DNA from: Xanthomonas sp. DAR 34887
GTDB taxonomy: Bacteria > Pseudomonadota > Gammaproteobacteria > Xanthomonadales > Xanthomonadaceae
Assembly: GCF_041245805.1 (NCBI RefSeq)
Contig: NZ_CP162490.1
Coordinates: forward strand, 1,589,001 to 1,653,000
Direction: 5' to 3'
Length of the DNA: 64,000 nt
Shown here: one piece after another, positions 17,943 through 28,958 of the stretch
Position numbering within the stretch: position 1 is the first letter of the stretch
Layout: the number at the start of each line of letters is the position of its first letter
Notes under the pieces: generated by a model
Seen by the model: the letters and a program-made list of their open reading frames with translations, nothing else
What the model was told of the DNA's origin: nothing
The model's database searches: none
Program-made: the position numbers and the translations under genes

Positions 17943-19156
17943 GCACTTCTCACGACCACGATCTGCCCTGTAGCGCCGCCACCGCCGCGGTGCGCGCCGG
18001 CATCGATCGCGATACCGCCTACGGCGCGGTGACGCCGCCGATCGTGCTGTCGTCGAACTTCAGCTTCGACGGCTTCGGCAACAAGCGCCAGTACGACTAC
18101 ACCCGCAGCGGCAATCCGACCCGCGACCTGCTCGGCGAAGCGCTGGCGGAGCTGGAAGGTGGCGCCGGCGGCGTGATCACCGCCACCGGCATGGGCGCGA
18201 TCAACCTGGTGCTGAACGCGCTGCTGCAGCCCGGCGACAAGCTGGTGGTGCCGCACGATGCCTACGGCGGCAGCTGGCGGCTGTTCAACGCGCTGGCCAA
18301 GAAGGGCCATTTCGAGCTGATCACCGCCGACCTGACCGACCCGCGCTCGCTGGCCGAGGCATTGGCGCAGTCGCCGCAGCTGGTGCTGATCGAGACCCCG
18401 TCCAATCCGCTGCTGCGCATCACCGACCTGCGCTTCGTCATCGATGCGGCGCACAAGGCCGGCGCGCTGGCGGTGGTCGACAACACCTTCCTGTCGCCGG
18501 CGCTGCAAAAGCCCATTGCCTTCGGCGCCGATCTGGTGATCCATTCCACCACCAAGTACGTCAACGGCCACAGCGACGTGGTCGGCGGCGCGGTGATCGC
18601 CGCCAGCGCCGAACTGCACCAGCAGCTGGTGTGGTGGGCGAACGCGCTGGGCCTGACCGGATCGCCGTTCGACGCGTTCCTGACCCTGCGCGGCCTGCGC
18701 ACGCTGGATGCGCGCCTGCGCGTGCACCAGGAAAACGCGCAGGCGGTGGTGGCGCTGCTCGACGGGCATGCCGCGGTCAACCAGGTCTATTACCCGGGCC
18801 TGGCGACGCATCCGGGGCATGCGGTGGCGGCGCGGCAGCAGACCGGCTTCGGCGCGATGATCAGCTTCGAGCTGGCCGGCGGCGAAGCCGAGGTGCGTGC
18901 CTTCGTCGATGGCCTGCGCTATTTCACCCTGGCCGAATCGCTGGGCGGGGTCGAGAGCCTGGTCGCGCATCCGGCGACGATGACCCATGCGGCGATGACC
19001 GCAGAAGCGCGCGCCAACGCCGGCATCGGCGATGGGCTGCTGCGATTGTCGGTGGGCATCGAATCCAGCGAGGACCTGATCGCCGATCTGCAGGCCGGTC
19101 TGCTGCGTGCGCAGCAGGCAAGCGAGGCGGTGGCGCGCAAACGGGTGGACGCGTGA
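17939..19156 (+). CDS. metB: Cystathionine gamma-synthase / trans-sulfuration PLP enzyme
   Basis: A 405-residue member of the Cys/Met metabolism PLP family. The cofactor Lys206 lies in IHSTTKYVNGHSD. Other marks are YDYTRSGNPTRDLLGEALAELE, TATGMGAINLVLNALL, PHDAYGGSW, ETPSNPLLRITD and VDNTFLSPALQKP. It joins the acylated homoserine from MetX with cysteine to give cystathionine, or with sulfide to give homocysteine; the sequence alone does not separate these. It is coupled to metX by a 4-base overlap and to the homoserine dehydrogenase gene by another (GTGA at 19153), so the three proteins are made together under SAM-riboswitch control. Confidence 0.95.
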   Translation: MSTSHDHDLPCSAATAAVRAGIDRDTAYGAVTPPIVLSSNFSFDGFGNKRQYDYTRSGNPTRDLLGEALAELEGGAGGVITATGMGAINLVLNALLQPGDKLVVPHDAYGGSWRLFNALAKKGHFELITADLTDPRSLAEALAQSPQLVLIETPSNPLLRITDLRFVIDAAHKAGALAVVDNTFLSPALQKPIAFGADLVIHSTTKYVNGHSDVVGGAVIAASAELHQQLVWWANALGLTGSPFDAFLTLRGLRTLDARLRVHQENAQAVVALLDGHAAVNQVYYPGLATHPGHAVAARQQTGFGAMISFELAGGEAEVRAFVDGLRYFTLAESLGGVESLVAHPATMTHAAMTAEARANAGIGDGLLRLSVGIESSEDLIADLQAGLLRAQQASEAVARKRVDA

Positions 19157-20238
19157 GCAGCAGCGTTGCCGATGCGATAGCGCCGGCGCCGGCGCGGACG
19201 GACGAAGCCGCACTGCCGCGGCTGGGTCTGCTGGGCACCGGCACGGTCGGCCGCGCCTTCGTCGCGCGCTACCAGGTGCTGCAGCAACGCCGCCCGGGCT
19301 TGCCGGCGTTCGCCTGGCTGGCCAATTCGCGGATCCTGCAGGACTGCCGGCAAGCGCCGGCACAGGCGCTTGTTGTGGCCAATGCCGCCGCGCGCGGCGC
19401 TGGCGGCAGCGCGCCGCAACCGGCCGACCTGCGTGCCGGCGACATCGTGGTCGATGCCACCGCCAGCGAAGCGGTGGCGCAGCGGCATGCCGAATGGCTG
19501 GCGCGCGGGGTGCACGTGGTGACCGCGAACAAGCTCGGCCAGGGCGCGGCGTTGGCGCGCGCCGAACAGATCCATGCCGCGCGGCATGCCGGCGGCGCGC
19601 ACTACGGCGACAGCGCCACGGTCGGCGCGGGCCTGCCGTTGTTGAGCAGCCTGCGCGCGCTGGCTGCCGGCGGCGACCATATCCATGCGGTGGAGGGCGT
19701 GCTGTCCGGTTCGCTGGCGTGGCTGTTGCATCGCTACGACGGCAGCCGCGCGTTTTCCGAGTGCGTGCGCGAGGCGGCGGCGGCCGGTTACACCGAGCCG
19801 GATCCGCGCGAGGACCTGTCCGGCGAGGACGTGCGCCGCAAACTGTTGATCCTGGCGCGCGCGGCCGGGCTGGCGCTGCGCGCCGAGCAGGTGCAGGTCG
19901 ATTCGCTGTTGCCGCCCGCGCTCGCCGCGGCGGCGCCGCGCGATGTGGATGCGGCGTTGTCGACGCTGGATGCGCCGCTGGCGGCGCGCCTGGCGCAGGC
20001 GCGCGCGAACGGCGCCTGCCTGCGTTTCGTCGGCCGCTTCGATGCGCATGGCGCGTCGGTGGGGCTGCGCGAACTGCCGCTGGCGCATCCGCTGGCCAGC
20101 GGCGCCGGTACCGACAACCGCGTCGCCATCCACAGCGACCGCTATCTGCAGCAGCCTTTGCTGATCCAGGGCCCGGGCGCCGGCGCCGAGGTGACGGCCG
20201 CCGCGCTGCTCGACGATGTGCTGCGCATCGCCGCCTGA
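19153..20238 (+). CDS. hom: Homoserine dehydrogenase
   Basis: A 361-residue NAD(P)-dependent enzyme that reduces aspartate semialdehyde to homoserine. It has the Rossmann loop GLLGTGTVGRAF, the conserved VVTANKLGQG with the catalytic Lys region, and the family signature around AGYTEPDPREDLSGEDVRRKLLILAR. There is no aspartokinase domain and no C-terminal ACT domain, so it is a short, probably not threonine-inhibited form. It begins at a GTG that overlaps the metB stop. As the third gene of the operon it supplies homoserine to MetX, which makes the operon a methionine-dedicated supply line. Xanthomonads normally also have a bifunctional thrA elsewhere; that is from general knowledge. Confidence 0.93.
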   Translation: MSSSVADAIAPAPARTDEAALPRLGLLGTGTVGRAFVARYQVLQQRRPGLPAFAWLANSRILQDCRQAPAQALVVANAAARGAGGSAPQPADLRAGDIVVDATASEAVAQRHAEWLARGVHVVTANKLGQGAALARAEQIHAARHAGGAHYGDSATVGAGLPLLSSLRALAAGGDHIHAVEGVLSGSLAWLLHRYDGSRAFSECVREAAAAGYTEPDPREDLSGEDVRRKLLILARAAGLALRAEQVQVDSLLPPALAAAAPRDVDAALSTLDAPLAARLAQARANGACLRFVGRFDAHGASVGLRELPLAHPLASGAGTDNRVAIHSDRYLQQPLLIQGPGAGAEVTAAALLDDVLRIAA

Positions 20239-20343
20239 GCGCTGAAGCTGAGCGTGGTGGACGCTTGCGTGCGCGTGCGTGTGCGCGAGCGCAGCCGGCA
20301 GATCGGCCGAGATGCGCCGAGGCGAATCCCGCGATGACGAAGA

Positions 20344-20369
20344 CAAACGCCGGCTTGCGCCGGCGTTTG
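20344..20369. terminator. Hairpin between convergent hom and chitinase genes
   Basis: An 11-base perfect stem (CAAACGCCGGC, 20344-20354, with 20359-20369) and a 4-base loop sit between the two convergent genes. T runs are short on both sides, so it may work as a weak two-way terminator. Confidence 0.6.
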
Positions 20370-20397
20370 CATTAGTGGCCTCGCTGCGCGCTGGCGG

Positions 20398-22452
<2,055 letters not shown>

Positions 22453-22592
22453 GGTGAAACCTCCAGTCTGTGTGGCGTAGGTGGTGCTTTGTCGGAACAG
22501 CCGGACTCTCCCCCTGCTGGCTGCCTTCCAGCGGTGCCGGGCGCGGCGAGGGTGGCGCGCCGCGGGGTGCTGGAAAACCGACGCTCGGCTCC

Positions 22593-22610
22593 GTTGATAA
22601 CGTTGTCAAT
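22593..22610. promoter_or_regulatory. LacI-family (NagQ-like) operator 1 upstream of chitinase
   Basis: TTGATAACGTTGTCAA (22594-22609) is a palindrome except for one base pair and has the central ACGT-type symmetry of LacI-family operators. It resembles the NagQ box reported for the Xanthomonas N-acetylglucosamine regulon (recalled as AATGACARCGYTGTCATT). It lies 142 bases upstream of the chitinase start. Confidence 0.65.
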
Positions 22611-22649
22611 TACCGACGCAAAGCTATCGGGGATGGCATCACATTAATT

Positions 22650-22667
22650 AGTGACAACGTTGGTTCT
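22650..22667. promoter_or_regulatory. LacI-family (NagQ-like) operator 2 upstream of chitinase
   Basis: TGACAACGTTG (22652-22662) repeats the core of operator 1, with one good and one degraded half. The centres of the two sites are about 57 bases apart. The rest of the 308-base gap between the chitinase and the alpha/beta hydrolase gene shows nothing else I recognise; the A/T-rich stretch between the sites is the likely promoter area. Confidence 0.55.
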
Positions 22668-22760
22668 GAGGCGCGCGCGGACGGCGTCCTGGCGCGCTCC
22701 ATGTTGCGGGGCGGCAAAGGTGAAGCGGCTGCGGCCAGGCCGGCGCAACCGGCGCCGGGT

Positions 22761-23768
22761 TCAGTGCGACAGCGCCTGCAGCAGCGCGGCGTTGAAGCGC
22801 TGCGGCGCTTCGACCTGCGGCGAGTGGCCCAGGTCGGCGAATTCGACCAGCGTCGCGCCGGGAATCGCCGCCGCCGCGCGCTTGCCCAGCGCCGGATAGT
22901 CGCCCAGGGTCTTGGCCAGCGCCGGCGGCGCCAGGTCCTTGCCGATCGCGGTGCGGTCGCGCTGGCCGATGAACAGCGTGGTCGGCACGCGCAGTTGCGG
23001 GAACTGCTGCACCACCGGCTGGTTGAACACCATGTCCGAGGTCAGCGCCTGGTTCCAGGCCACGCGCTCGTGGCCGGGGCCGGCGTACAGCCCGGCCTGC
23101 ATCGTCACCCAGCGGTCGTAGTCGGGTTTCCAGTTCCCGCCGTAATAGGCGTTCTGCTGGTACTGCCTGATCGAAGCGGCATCGGTCTTGAGTTCCTTCG
23201 CGTACCAATCGTCGACGCTGCGCCACGGCACGCCGGCCGCCTTCCAGTCCTCCAGCCCGATCGGATTGACCAGCAGCAGCCGGCTCACGTCCTGCGGATA
23301 CTGCAGGGCGTAATGCGCGGCGAGCATCCCGCCCATCGAGTGGCCGACGAACACGGCCTGGGTCACTCCGGCGTGCTGCAGCAGTGCATGGGTGTTGGCC
23401 GCCAGTTGCGCGAAGGAGAACTGGTAGGCCTGCGGCTTGCTCGACTTGCAGAAGCCGACCTGGTCCGGCGCGATCACCCGATAGCCCGCGGCGACCAGTG
23501 CGGCGATCGCCGACTCCCAGGTCGCGGCGCAGAAGTTCTTGCCGTGCAGCAGCACGACGGTGCGGCCGTTCGGCGTGCCGCTCGGCGCCACGTCCAGGTA
23601 GGCCATCTGCAGCGGCTGGCGCTGCGAGGTGAATTCGTAGCGTGCGACCGGATACGGATAGTCGAAGCCTTCCAGCTGCGCGCCGTAGCGCGGCGTGGGC
23701 GTGGCGGCATGGCAGGGCGGCAGCAGGAGCGCGGCGGCGAGCGCGGCGAGGAGCGAGTGTCGGCGCAT
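22761..23768 (-). CDS. Exported alpha/beta hydrolase
   Basis: A 335-residue hydrolase with a signal peptide (cleavage near CHAATPTP). The fold marks are VVLLHGKNFCAATW (oxyanion region), VGHSMGGMLAAHYA with the nucleophilic Ser, FIGQRDRTA with the acid Asp and FADLGHSPQ with the catalytic His, so the triad is complete. Periplasmic location is likely. The family includes esterases, haloperoxidase-like and peptidase-like members, and nothing here fixes the substrate. It is on the same strand as the chitinase but separated by the operator region, so it is probably an independent unit. The start ATG at 23768 is the only one that gives a proper signal peptide. Confidence 0.85.
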   Translation of the reverse strand: MRRHSLLAALAAALLLPPCHAATPTPRYGAQLEGFDYPYPVARYEFTSQRQPLQMAYLDVAPSGTPNGRTVVLLHGKNFCAATWESAIAALVAAGYRVIAPDQVGFCKSSKPQAYQFSFAQLAANTHALLQHAGVTQAVFVGHSMGGMLAAHYALQYPQDVSRLLLVNPIGLEDWKAAGVPWRSVDDWYAKELKTDAASIRQYQQNAYYGGNWKPDYDRWVTMQAGLYAGPGHERVAWNQALTSDMVFNQPVVQQFPQLRVPTTLFIGQRDRTAIGKDLAPPALAKTLGDYPALGKRAAAAIPGATLVEFADLGHSPQVEAPQRFNAALLQALSH

Positions 23769-23837
23769 GCGGACTGAAGCGAGTGCGGGGATGCCGCGAC
23801 TCTAGCCCGGGCCATGCGCGGGCCGCGTCAACGCGCT

Positions 23838-26800
23838 TCAGCAGCGCGAATGCACCAGGCTCAGGCAGGCGTGGTACTGCATGCGCTCGGCCGGTTCCTG
23901 CAGCGCCGCCAGCACCTGCTCGGCCTGGGTGCCCAGCACCGGCCGGTACGCGGCCCAGCCGTTGCGGCCTTTGGCCTTGGCCTGGTACAGCGCGCGGTCG
24001 GCGAGGATCAGCAATTGCTCCCAGCCCAGGCGGCTGTCGGGATCGTGCACGAACGGGAATTCGGCCAGGCCGATCGAGCAGGTGACCTGGCTATGGCGGC
24101 CGTGATCGAGCGCGAAGCTGTGCGCGGCGATTGAGCGGCACAGGCGCTCGGCGGCCACGGTCAGGTTTTCGCGCGGCGCCGAGCGCAGCACCAGCAGGAA
24201 TTCTTCGCCGCCCCAGCGCACCACGTAGTCGCTTTCGCGGGTCAGCTTGACCAGCAACTGCGCCATCTGCTGCAGCACCGCGTCGCCCGTGTGGTGGCCG
24301 CCGCTGTCGTTGATCGCCTTGAAATGGTCGATATCGATCAGCGCGAACAGCATGCCCGAGGACAGCATGTCCTGGTCGTTGGCGGCCATGCGCCGGTACA
24401 GCGCGATGTCGCTGGGGATGTGCAGCGACAGGTAACGGCGATTGCGCAGCTGGGTCAGGTCGTCGGTGAAGCTGGCTTCCTGCAGGCGCTGGTTGGCTGC
24501 CTGCAGCGCCTCGGTGCGCTGACGCACCTGCCGTTCCAGGGTTTCGCGCTGTCGCTGGTTGACGACGCGCGCGATGCCGATGCACAGCAGCGCCAGCGCC
24601 AGCACGCCCAGGCCCAGCAGCAGCTTGTAGAACAGCGTCTCCTGGAAGCGCAGCCGGATCCGCAGCGGCAGCCGTGCCGGCGCCTGCGTCCAGACGCCGG
24701 CATTGTTGCTGCCGGCGACCTCGAACACGTAGTCGCCGCCGGGCAGGTTGGTATAGCTGGCTACGCGCTGGCGGATGTCGTCCAGGCTGCGCCACTGGGT
24801 GTCGTAGCCGACCAGGCGGTAGCGCAGCTCCACGTTTTCGGGGGCCTGGAACGAGGGCGCGGTGAACTCGAAATCCAGGTCGCGCGCCTGCGCCGGCAGC
24901 GGCGTGTCGCGCAGCGCCTGCGGCGCCAGCCAGCGGCCCTGCGCGCGGATCCGTTCCACCACCGGCTGCGGCGCGACCGGATTCTTGACGATGCCGGCAG
25001 TGTCCATGGTCACCACCCCGTCGCGGCTGGGCAGCCACAGCGTGCCGTTGTCGATGAAGCCCTTGCCGTTGCCGGCGCCGTTGCAGCACAGGCCCTGCAC
25101 GCCGCCGTGGCGCTGGCCGCGTTCGTTGAGCAGCAGTTCGGCCTGCAGCGGCGTGCTCGGCACCTCGATGCGCTTGAGCAGGCTCGCCAACGGCGTCCGG
25201 TACACGCCGCGCAGGCCGGCCACCCACAGGCTGCCGTGGCCGTCGTCGGCGATGAAGAACGCGGCGTTGGCCGGCAGCCCGTCGCGTTCGTCGAACATGG
25301 TCCAGCGCTTGCCGTCGAACACCCACAGCTGATCGGCCAGGGTGCCGATCACCCACTGTCCGCCGGGCAGTTCGTGGATCGCGGTGACGTCGGCGTCGGC
25401 CAGCGCCGAGCCGGCCTCGGCGAGCGGCAGCAGGCGCTCGTCGCGCAGTTCGTACAGGCCGGCCTGGGAGCCGATCAGCAGGCGGCCGGCGCGGGTCTCG
25501 TGGATCAGGCGGATGCGCGGGTCGCGCAGGCCCTCGCTGTTGCCGTAGCGCTGCAAGTGCGCGCCGTCGCTGCGGAACAGGCCGTCGCTGGTGGCGAACC
25601 ACAGCCGCTGCGCGCGATCGCGGACGATGCCGCTGACCTGCAGTTCGTGCAGCGGCGCCAGCCACGGCGGCTCGGTGGCGCGCCCGTCGCGGTACAGCAG
25701 CGCGCCGCGGCGGGTGCCGATCCACAGCTGGCCGGGTTCGGCGAGCAGGGTATAGGGAACGTCCGTAGGCAGCTGGTCGCGGCGCAGCACCTGCTGATAG
25801 CGGCCGGCGCGCAGCCGCGCCAGGCCGTTGCCGGTACCGACCCACAGCGAACCGTCGGGATCGCGCGCCAGCGTCCACACCAGCGGGTCGGTCAGGCCTT
25901 CGTAGCTGCTGTAGCGGCGGGTCCAGCCGTTCCACAGCCGGGTTGCGCCGTTCAGGGAGCTGCCCAGCCACAGGTTGCGCTCGCGGTCCTCGAAGATCGC
26001 GCTGGCACCCTCGTCCCGATCGCCTTGCAGGTTTTGCTCGACGATGCCGCCGTCGCGCACGCGCAGCACATAGCCGGGCAAGCCCACCCACAGATTGCCG
26101 TCGCTGTCCTGGAACAGCGCCTGCACCGCGCGCCGGGTCACCGCCGGGTCGCCCGGCAGCCGCTGCCAGCGGCCATCGCGGCGGAACAGCAGGCCGTCGC
26201 GACTGCCGGCCCACAGCCGTCCCTGCGCGTCCAGCAATTGCCGCACCGGCGCTGCGTGCGCATCGGCCGGCAGCGGCAGCGGTTCCTCGTCGCCCTCGGC
26301 GAAGCGCAGCACGGCGCCGCGCGTCCCCACCCACAGCTCGCCGCCGCGCGGCAGCAGCGCATAGGCGCCGTCGGCGATGCGATGCCGCAGGCGCAGGCGG
26401 TCGCCGACCACGGCATAGACGCCGTCCTGCGCGGCGACCAGCACCGTGCCTTGCGCGTCGACCGCGATCGCTTCGATGTTCAGCAGCGACGCCTGCGGAT
26501 CCTGCGGCAGCAGGTTGCTGAAGCGGCCGTCGCGGTAGCGCGCCAGGCCGCGGTAAGTGCCGATCCACAGGTCGCCGCGCGGGTCCACCTGCAAGGCCTT
26601 GATCCACGGGCCGGGCAGGTTGGCCGGCGCCTTCTCGCCGAAGGTGGTCATGCGCACGCCGTCGAAGCGCGCCAGCCCGCCCATTGTGCCGATCCACAGA
26701 TAGCCCTGCCGGTCCTGCGCGAAGGCCTGCACGCTCAGCTGCGGCAACCCTTGCTCCAGGCCCCAGCTTTGGCGTTCGTAGTGATTGAACTGCTTGTCCG

Positions 26801-26906
26801 GCTGCAAGGCGTCCGCCGTCGGCACGAGCGAGATCCACGCTGCAAGGAGCATGGCCAGCTTTAGCGCACAGGTGCACCAGGAAGCGGGGTGGGACTGCAA
26901 GGGCAT
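23838..26906 (-). CDS. Propeller-sensor diguanylate cyclase (two-component-regulator propeller, Y_Y_Y, GGDEF)
   Basis: A 1022-residue membrane sensor. After a signal sequence, residues 45-640 hold about 12 propeller repeats with the pattern DxxGxLWIGT (GYLWIGTMGGLARFDG and similar). Then comes a Y_Y_Y domain (RYRLVGYDTQWRSL, NLPGGDYVFEVAGSN), one membrane helix near 770, a coiled linker (QRQRETLERQVRQRTEALQA) and a GGDEF domain. The active site is GGEEF at 899-903, and the upstream RESD five residues away is a proper inhibitory I-site, so it should make c-di-GMP and be product-inhibited. A periplasmic ligand would be sensed by the propeller. I chose the ATG at 26906, since it gives a signal sequence; upstream codons are not conserved-looking. 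The sensor type recurs in the two histidine kinases at 33-40 kb. Confidence 0.9.
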   Translation of the reverse strand: MPLQSHPASWCTCALKLAMLLAAWISLVPTADALQPDKQFNHYERQSWGLEQGLPQLSVQAFAQDRQGYLWIGTMGGLARFDGVRMTTFGEKAPANLPGPWIKALQVDPRGDLWIGTYRGLARYRDGRFSNLLPQDPQASLLNIEAIAVDAQGTVLVAAQDGVYAVVGDRLRLRHRIADGAYALLPRGGELWVGTRGAVLRFAEGDEEPLPLPADAHAAPVRQLLDAQGRLWAGSRDGLLFRRDGRWQRLPGDPAVTRRAVQALFQDSDGNLWVGLPGYVLRVRDGGIVEQNLQGDRDEGASAIFEDRERNLWLGSSLNGATRLWNGWTRRYSSYEGLTDPLVWTLARDPDGSLWVGTGNGLARLRAGRYQQVLRRDQLPTDVPYTLLAEPGQLWIGTRRGALLYRDGRATEPPWLAPLHELQVSGIVRDRAQRLWFATSDGLFRSDGAHLQRYGNSEGLRDPRIRLIHETRAGRLLIGSQAGLYELRDERLLPLAEAGSALADADVTAIHELPGGQWVIGTLADQLWVFDGKRWTMFDERDGLPANAAFFIADDGHGSLWVAGLRGVYRTPLASLLKRIEVPSTPLQAELLLNERGQRHGGVQGLCCNGAGNGKGFIDNGTLWLPSRDGVVTMDTAGIVKNPVAPQPVVERIRAQGRWLAPQALRDTPLPAQARDLDFEFTAPSFQAPENVELRYRLVGYDTQWRSLDDIRQRVASYTNLPGGDYVFEVAGSNNAGVWTQAPARLPLRIRLRFQETLFYKLLLGLGVLALALLCIGIARVVNQRQRETLERQVRQRTEALQAANQRLQEASFTDDLTQLRNRRYLSLHIPSDIALYRRMAANDQDMLSSGMLFALIDIDHFKAINDSGGHHTGDAVLQQMAQLLVKLTRESDYVVRWGGEEFLLVLRSAPRENLTVAAERLCRSIAAHSFALDHGRHSQVTCSIGLAEFPFVHDPDSRLGWEQLLILADRALYQAKAKGRNGWAAYRPVLGTQAEQVLAALQEPAERMQYHACLSLVHSRC

Positions 26907-27175
26907 TCCAGTGCCGGCTCGGCGGATCGTCAAAGTCGCTATCGGCGCAAGTGCGCCGATCTTTATCCGTACTGCAGCAAAGGCCTGCGCGGCGTCGGCG
27001 ATGGCAATGGCGATGGCGACGGCCGCAAGGCCTGTCATTCGGCCAGGTCCGACCCGTGCGGCGTGGCGGCGCGCGGCCGCGGCGCGCGATCCGAGTCCGC
27101 GCGCCGGCGTGGCCCCCGCATGCGCCGCAGCGTGCGATCCGCGCGGGACATCAAGGGCACGCCCGCGCCATCATC

Positions 27176-28558
27176 TCAGCACTCGATCACGTTCACCGCG
27201 AGCCCGCCGCGGCTGGTTTCCTTGTACTTGTCCTGCATGTCGCGGCCGGTGTCGCGCATGGTCCGGATCACCTTGTCCAGCGACACCTTGTGTTTGCCGT
27301 CGCCACGCATGGCCATGCGGCTGGCGTTGATCGCCTTCACCGCGCCCATCGCGTTGCGCTCGATGCAGGGGATCTGCACCAGCCCGCCGATCGGGTCGCA
27401 GGTCAGGCCGAGGTTGTGTTCCATGCCGATCTCGGCGGCGTTCTCGATCTGTCCCGGCTTGCCGCCGAGCGCGGCGACCAGGCCGCCGGCGGCCATCGAA
27501 CAGGCCACGCCGACTTCGCCCTGGCAGCCGACTTCGGCGCCGGAAATGGACGCGTTTTCCTTGTACAGGATGCCGATCGCCGCGGCGGTCAGCAGGAAAT
27601 CGAAGATGCGCTGTTCGTCGCTGCCCGGGCAGAAACGGTCGAAGTAGTGCAGCACCGCCGGAATGATCCCGGCCGCGCCGTTGGTCGGCGCGGTGACCAC
27701 GCGCCCGCCGGCGGCGTTCTCTTCGTTGACCGCCAGCGCGTACAGGTTGACCCAGTCCAGCGTGGTCAGCGGATCGCGCATCGCCGCTTCCGGCTTGGAC
27801 GACAGCTCGCGGTACAGCGCCGGCGCGCGCCGCGACACGTGCAGGCCGCCGGGCAGCGTGCCTTCCTCGCGGATGCCGCGCGCCACGCAGGCCTGCATCG
27901 CGTTCCAGATCTCGCGCAGGCCGGCGCGGATCTCGTCCTCGCTGCGCCAGCATTTCTCGTTCTCGAACATCAGCGCGGCGATGCTCAGGCCGCTGCGCGC
28001 GGCCTGCGCCAGCAGCTCGTCGCCGCTCTTGAACGGGTAGGGCAGCGGGGTTTCGTCGGCGACGATGCGGTCGTCGGCGGCGTCGTCCTGATTGACCACG
28101 AAGCCGCCGCCGACCGAGTAGTAGTCGCGCGTGGCGATCACCTCCTCGTCGGCGGCATAGGCGGTGAAGCGCATGCCGTTGGTGTGGTACGGCAGCTTCT
28201 GGCGCTTGTTCATGGCCAGGTCGCGCTTCTCGTCGAAGGCGATGCTGTGCTGGCCCATCAGGTTGATGCGCTTGCTGCCGCGGATGCGCTCCAGCGTGCT
28301 CGGGATGATGTCCGGGTCGATCAGGTTCGGGCGCTGGCCTTCCAGGCCCAGCAGCACCGCCTTGTCGGTGCCGTGGCCACGTCCGGTCAGCGCCAGCGAG
28401 CCGAACACCTCGGCGCGGATCCGCACCACCTCGCCGAGCCGGCCCGGATCCAGCAGCCAACGGTGCACGAAGCGCTCGGCCGCACGCATCGGCCCCACGG
28501 TATGCGAGGAACTCGGCCCGATGCCGATCTTGAACAGGTCGAAGGTGCTGACAGCCAT
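27176..28558 (-). CDS. sdaA: L-serine ammonia-lyase (L-serine dehydratase), single chain
   Basis: A 460-residue iron-sulfur enzyme that converts L-serine to pyruvate and ammonia. The beta and alpha domains are fused, as in E. coli SdaA. The start MAVSTFDLFKIGIGPSSSHT with the SSSHTVGPM motif is typical, and the Cys residues of the [4Fe-4S] cluster are in the C-terminal part (GCQGEVGVACS, GLTCDPIGG). RAMPTN-like elements appear as TAPTNGAAGIIPAVL. I used the ATG at 28558; longer in-frame forms lack support. It is divergent from the small glutaredoxin-like gene, with 90 bases between the starts. The 269-base gap to the next gene downstream has short GGCGATGGC repeats and no clear terminator. 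Confidence 0.96.
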   Translation of the reverse strand: MAVSTFDLFKIGIGPSSSHTVGPMRAAERFVHRWLLDPGRLGEVVRIRAEVFGSLALTGRGHGTDKAVLLGLEGQRPNLIDPDIIPSTLERIRGSKRINLMGQHSIAFDEKRDLAMNKRQKLPYHTNGMRFTAYAADEEVIATRDYYSVGGGFVVNQDDAADDRIVADETPLPYPFKSGDELLAQAARSGLSIAALMFENEKCWRSEDEIRAGLREIWNAMQACVARGIREEGTLPGGLHVSRRAPALYRELSSKPEAAMRDPLTTLDWVNLYALAVNEENAAGGRVVTAPTNGAAGIIPAVLHYFDRFCPGSDEQRIFDFLLTAAAIGILYKENASISGAEVGCQGEVGVACSMAAGGLVAALGGKPGQIENAAEIGMEHNLGLTCDPIGGLVQIPCIERNAMGAVKAINASRMAMRGDGKHKVSLDKVIRTMRDTGRDMQDKYKETSRGGLAVNVIEC

Positions 28559-28648
28559 ACGTGCCGGAGAGGTGGAAGGCCAAAGACCGTCTATTCTATG
28601 CTCCCGGCGCATCGCGCACGCCCGCAACGCAGCATCGGAGCCGCGACC

Positions 28649-28879
28649 ATGTCCCTGACCCTGTACCAGCGCGACGACTGCCATCTGTGCGACCAGGCGC
28701 TGCTGGTCCTGGCGCAGGCGCGCGTGGGCGAGTTGGAAAGCGTGTTCATCGATGGCGACCCCGCGCTGGAGTCACGCTATGGAGAGCGGGTGCCGGTGTT
28801 GCGCGATGCGGCGGAGCGCGAGCTGGACTGGCCGTTCGATGTGGCGCAGGTCAGGATCTGGTTGACGGCCGAGCAGTAG
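28649..28879 (+). CDS. Glutaredoxin-like thiol protein (DUF836 type)
   Basis: A 76-residue cytoplasmic protein with a thioredoxin fold in miniature. The redox motif CHLC (CxxC) lies at residues 11-14, after the first beta strand (LTLYQRDD), and the cis-Pro region is YGERVPVLRD. This short glutaredoxin-like family is widespread in proteobacteria; substrates are not known. The ATG at 28649 follows a weak GGAG (28637-28640). It is divergent from sdaA and 79 bases upstream of the amidase gene; a shared transcript with that gene is possible but not shown. Confidence 0.85.
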   Translation: MSLTLYQRDDCHLCDQALLVLAQARVGELESVFIDGDPALESRYGERVPVLRDAAERELDWPFDVAQVRIWLTAEQ

Positions 28880-28958
28880 TCTGGCAGGCGGGGCACCTGG
28901 CGCGGCGGTATCGACGCAAGTCATCCACAGTCATGGCGACAAACGCAGAGGCGGCGAC

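Noticed and set aside
24291..26864. An 857-codon plus-strand frame opposite the propeller-GGDEF gene
   Set aside because: It consists of Gln/Ala/Val-rich sequence without any domain, and is explained by the repeats on the minus strand.
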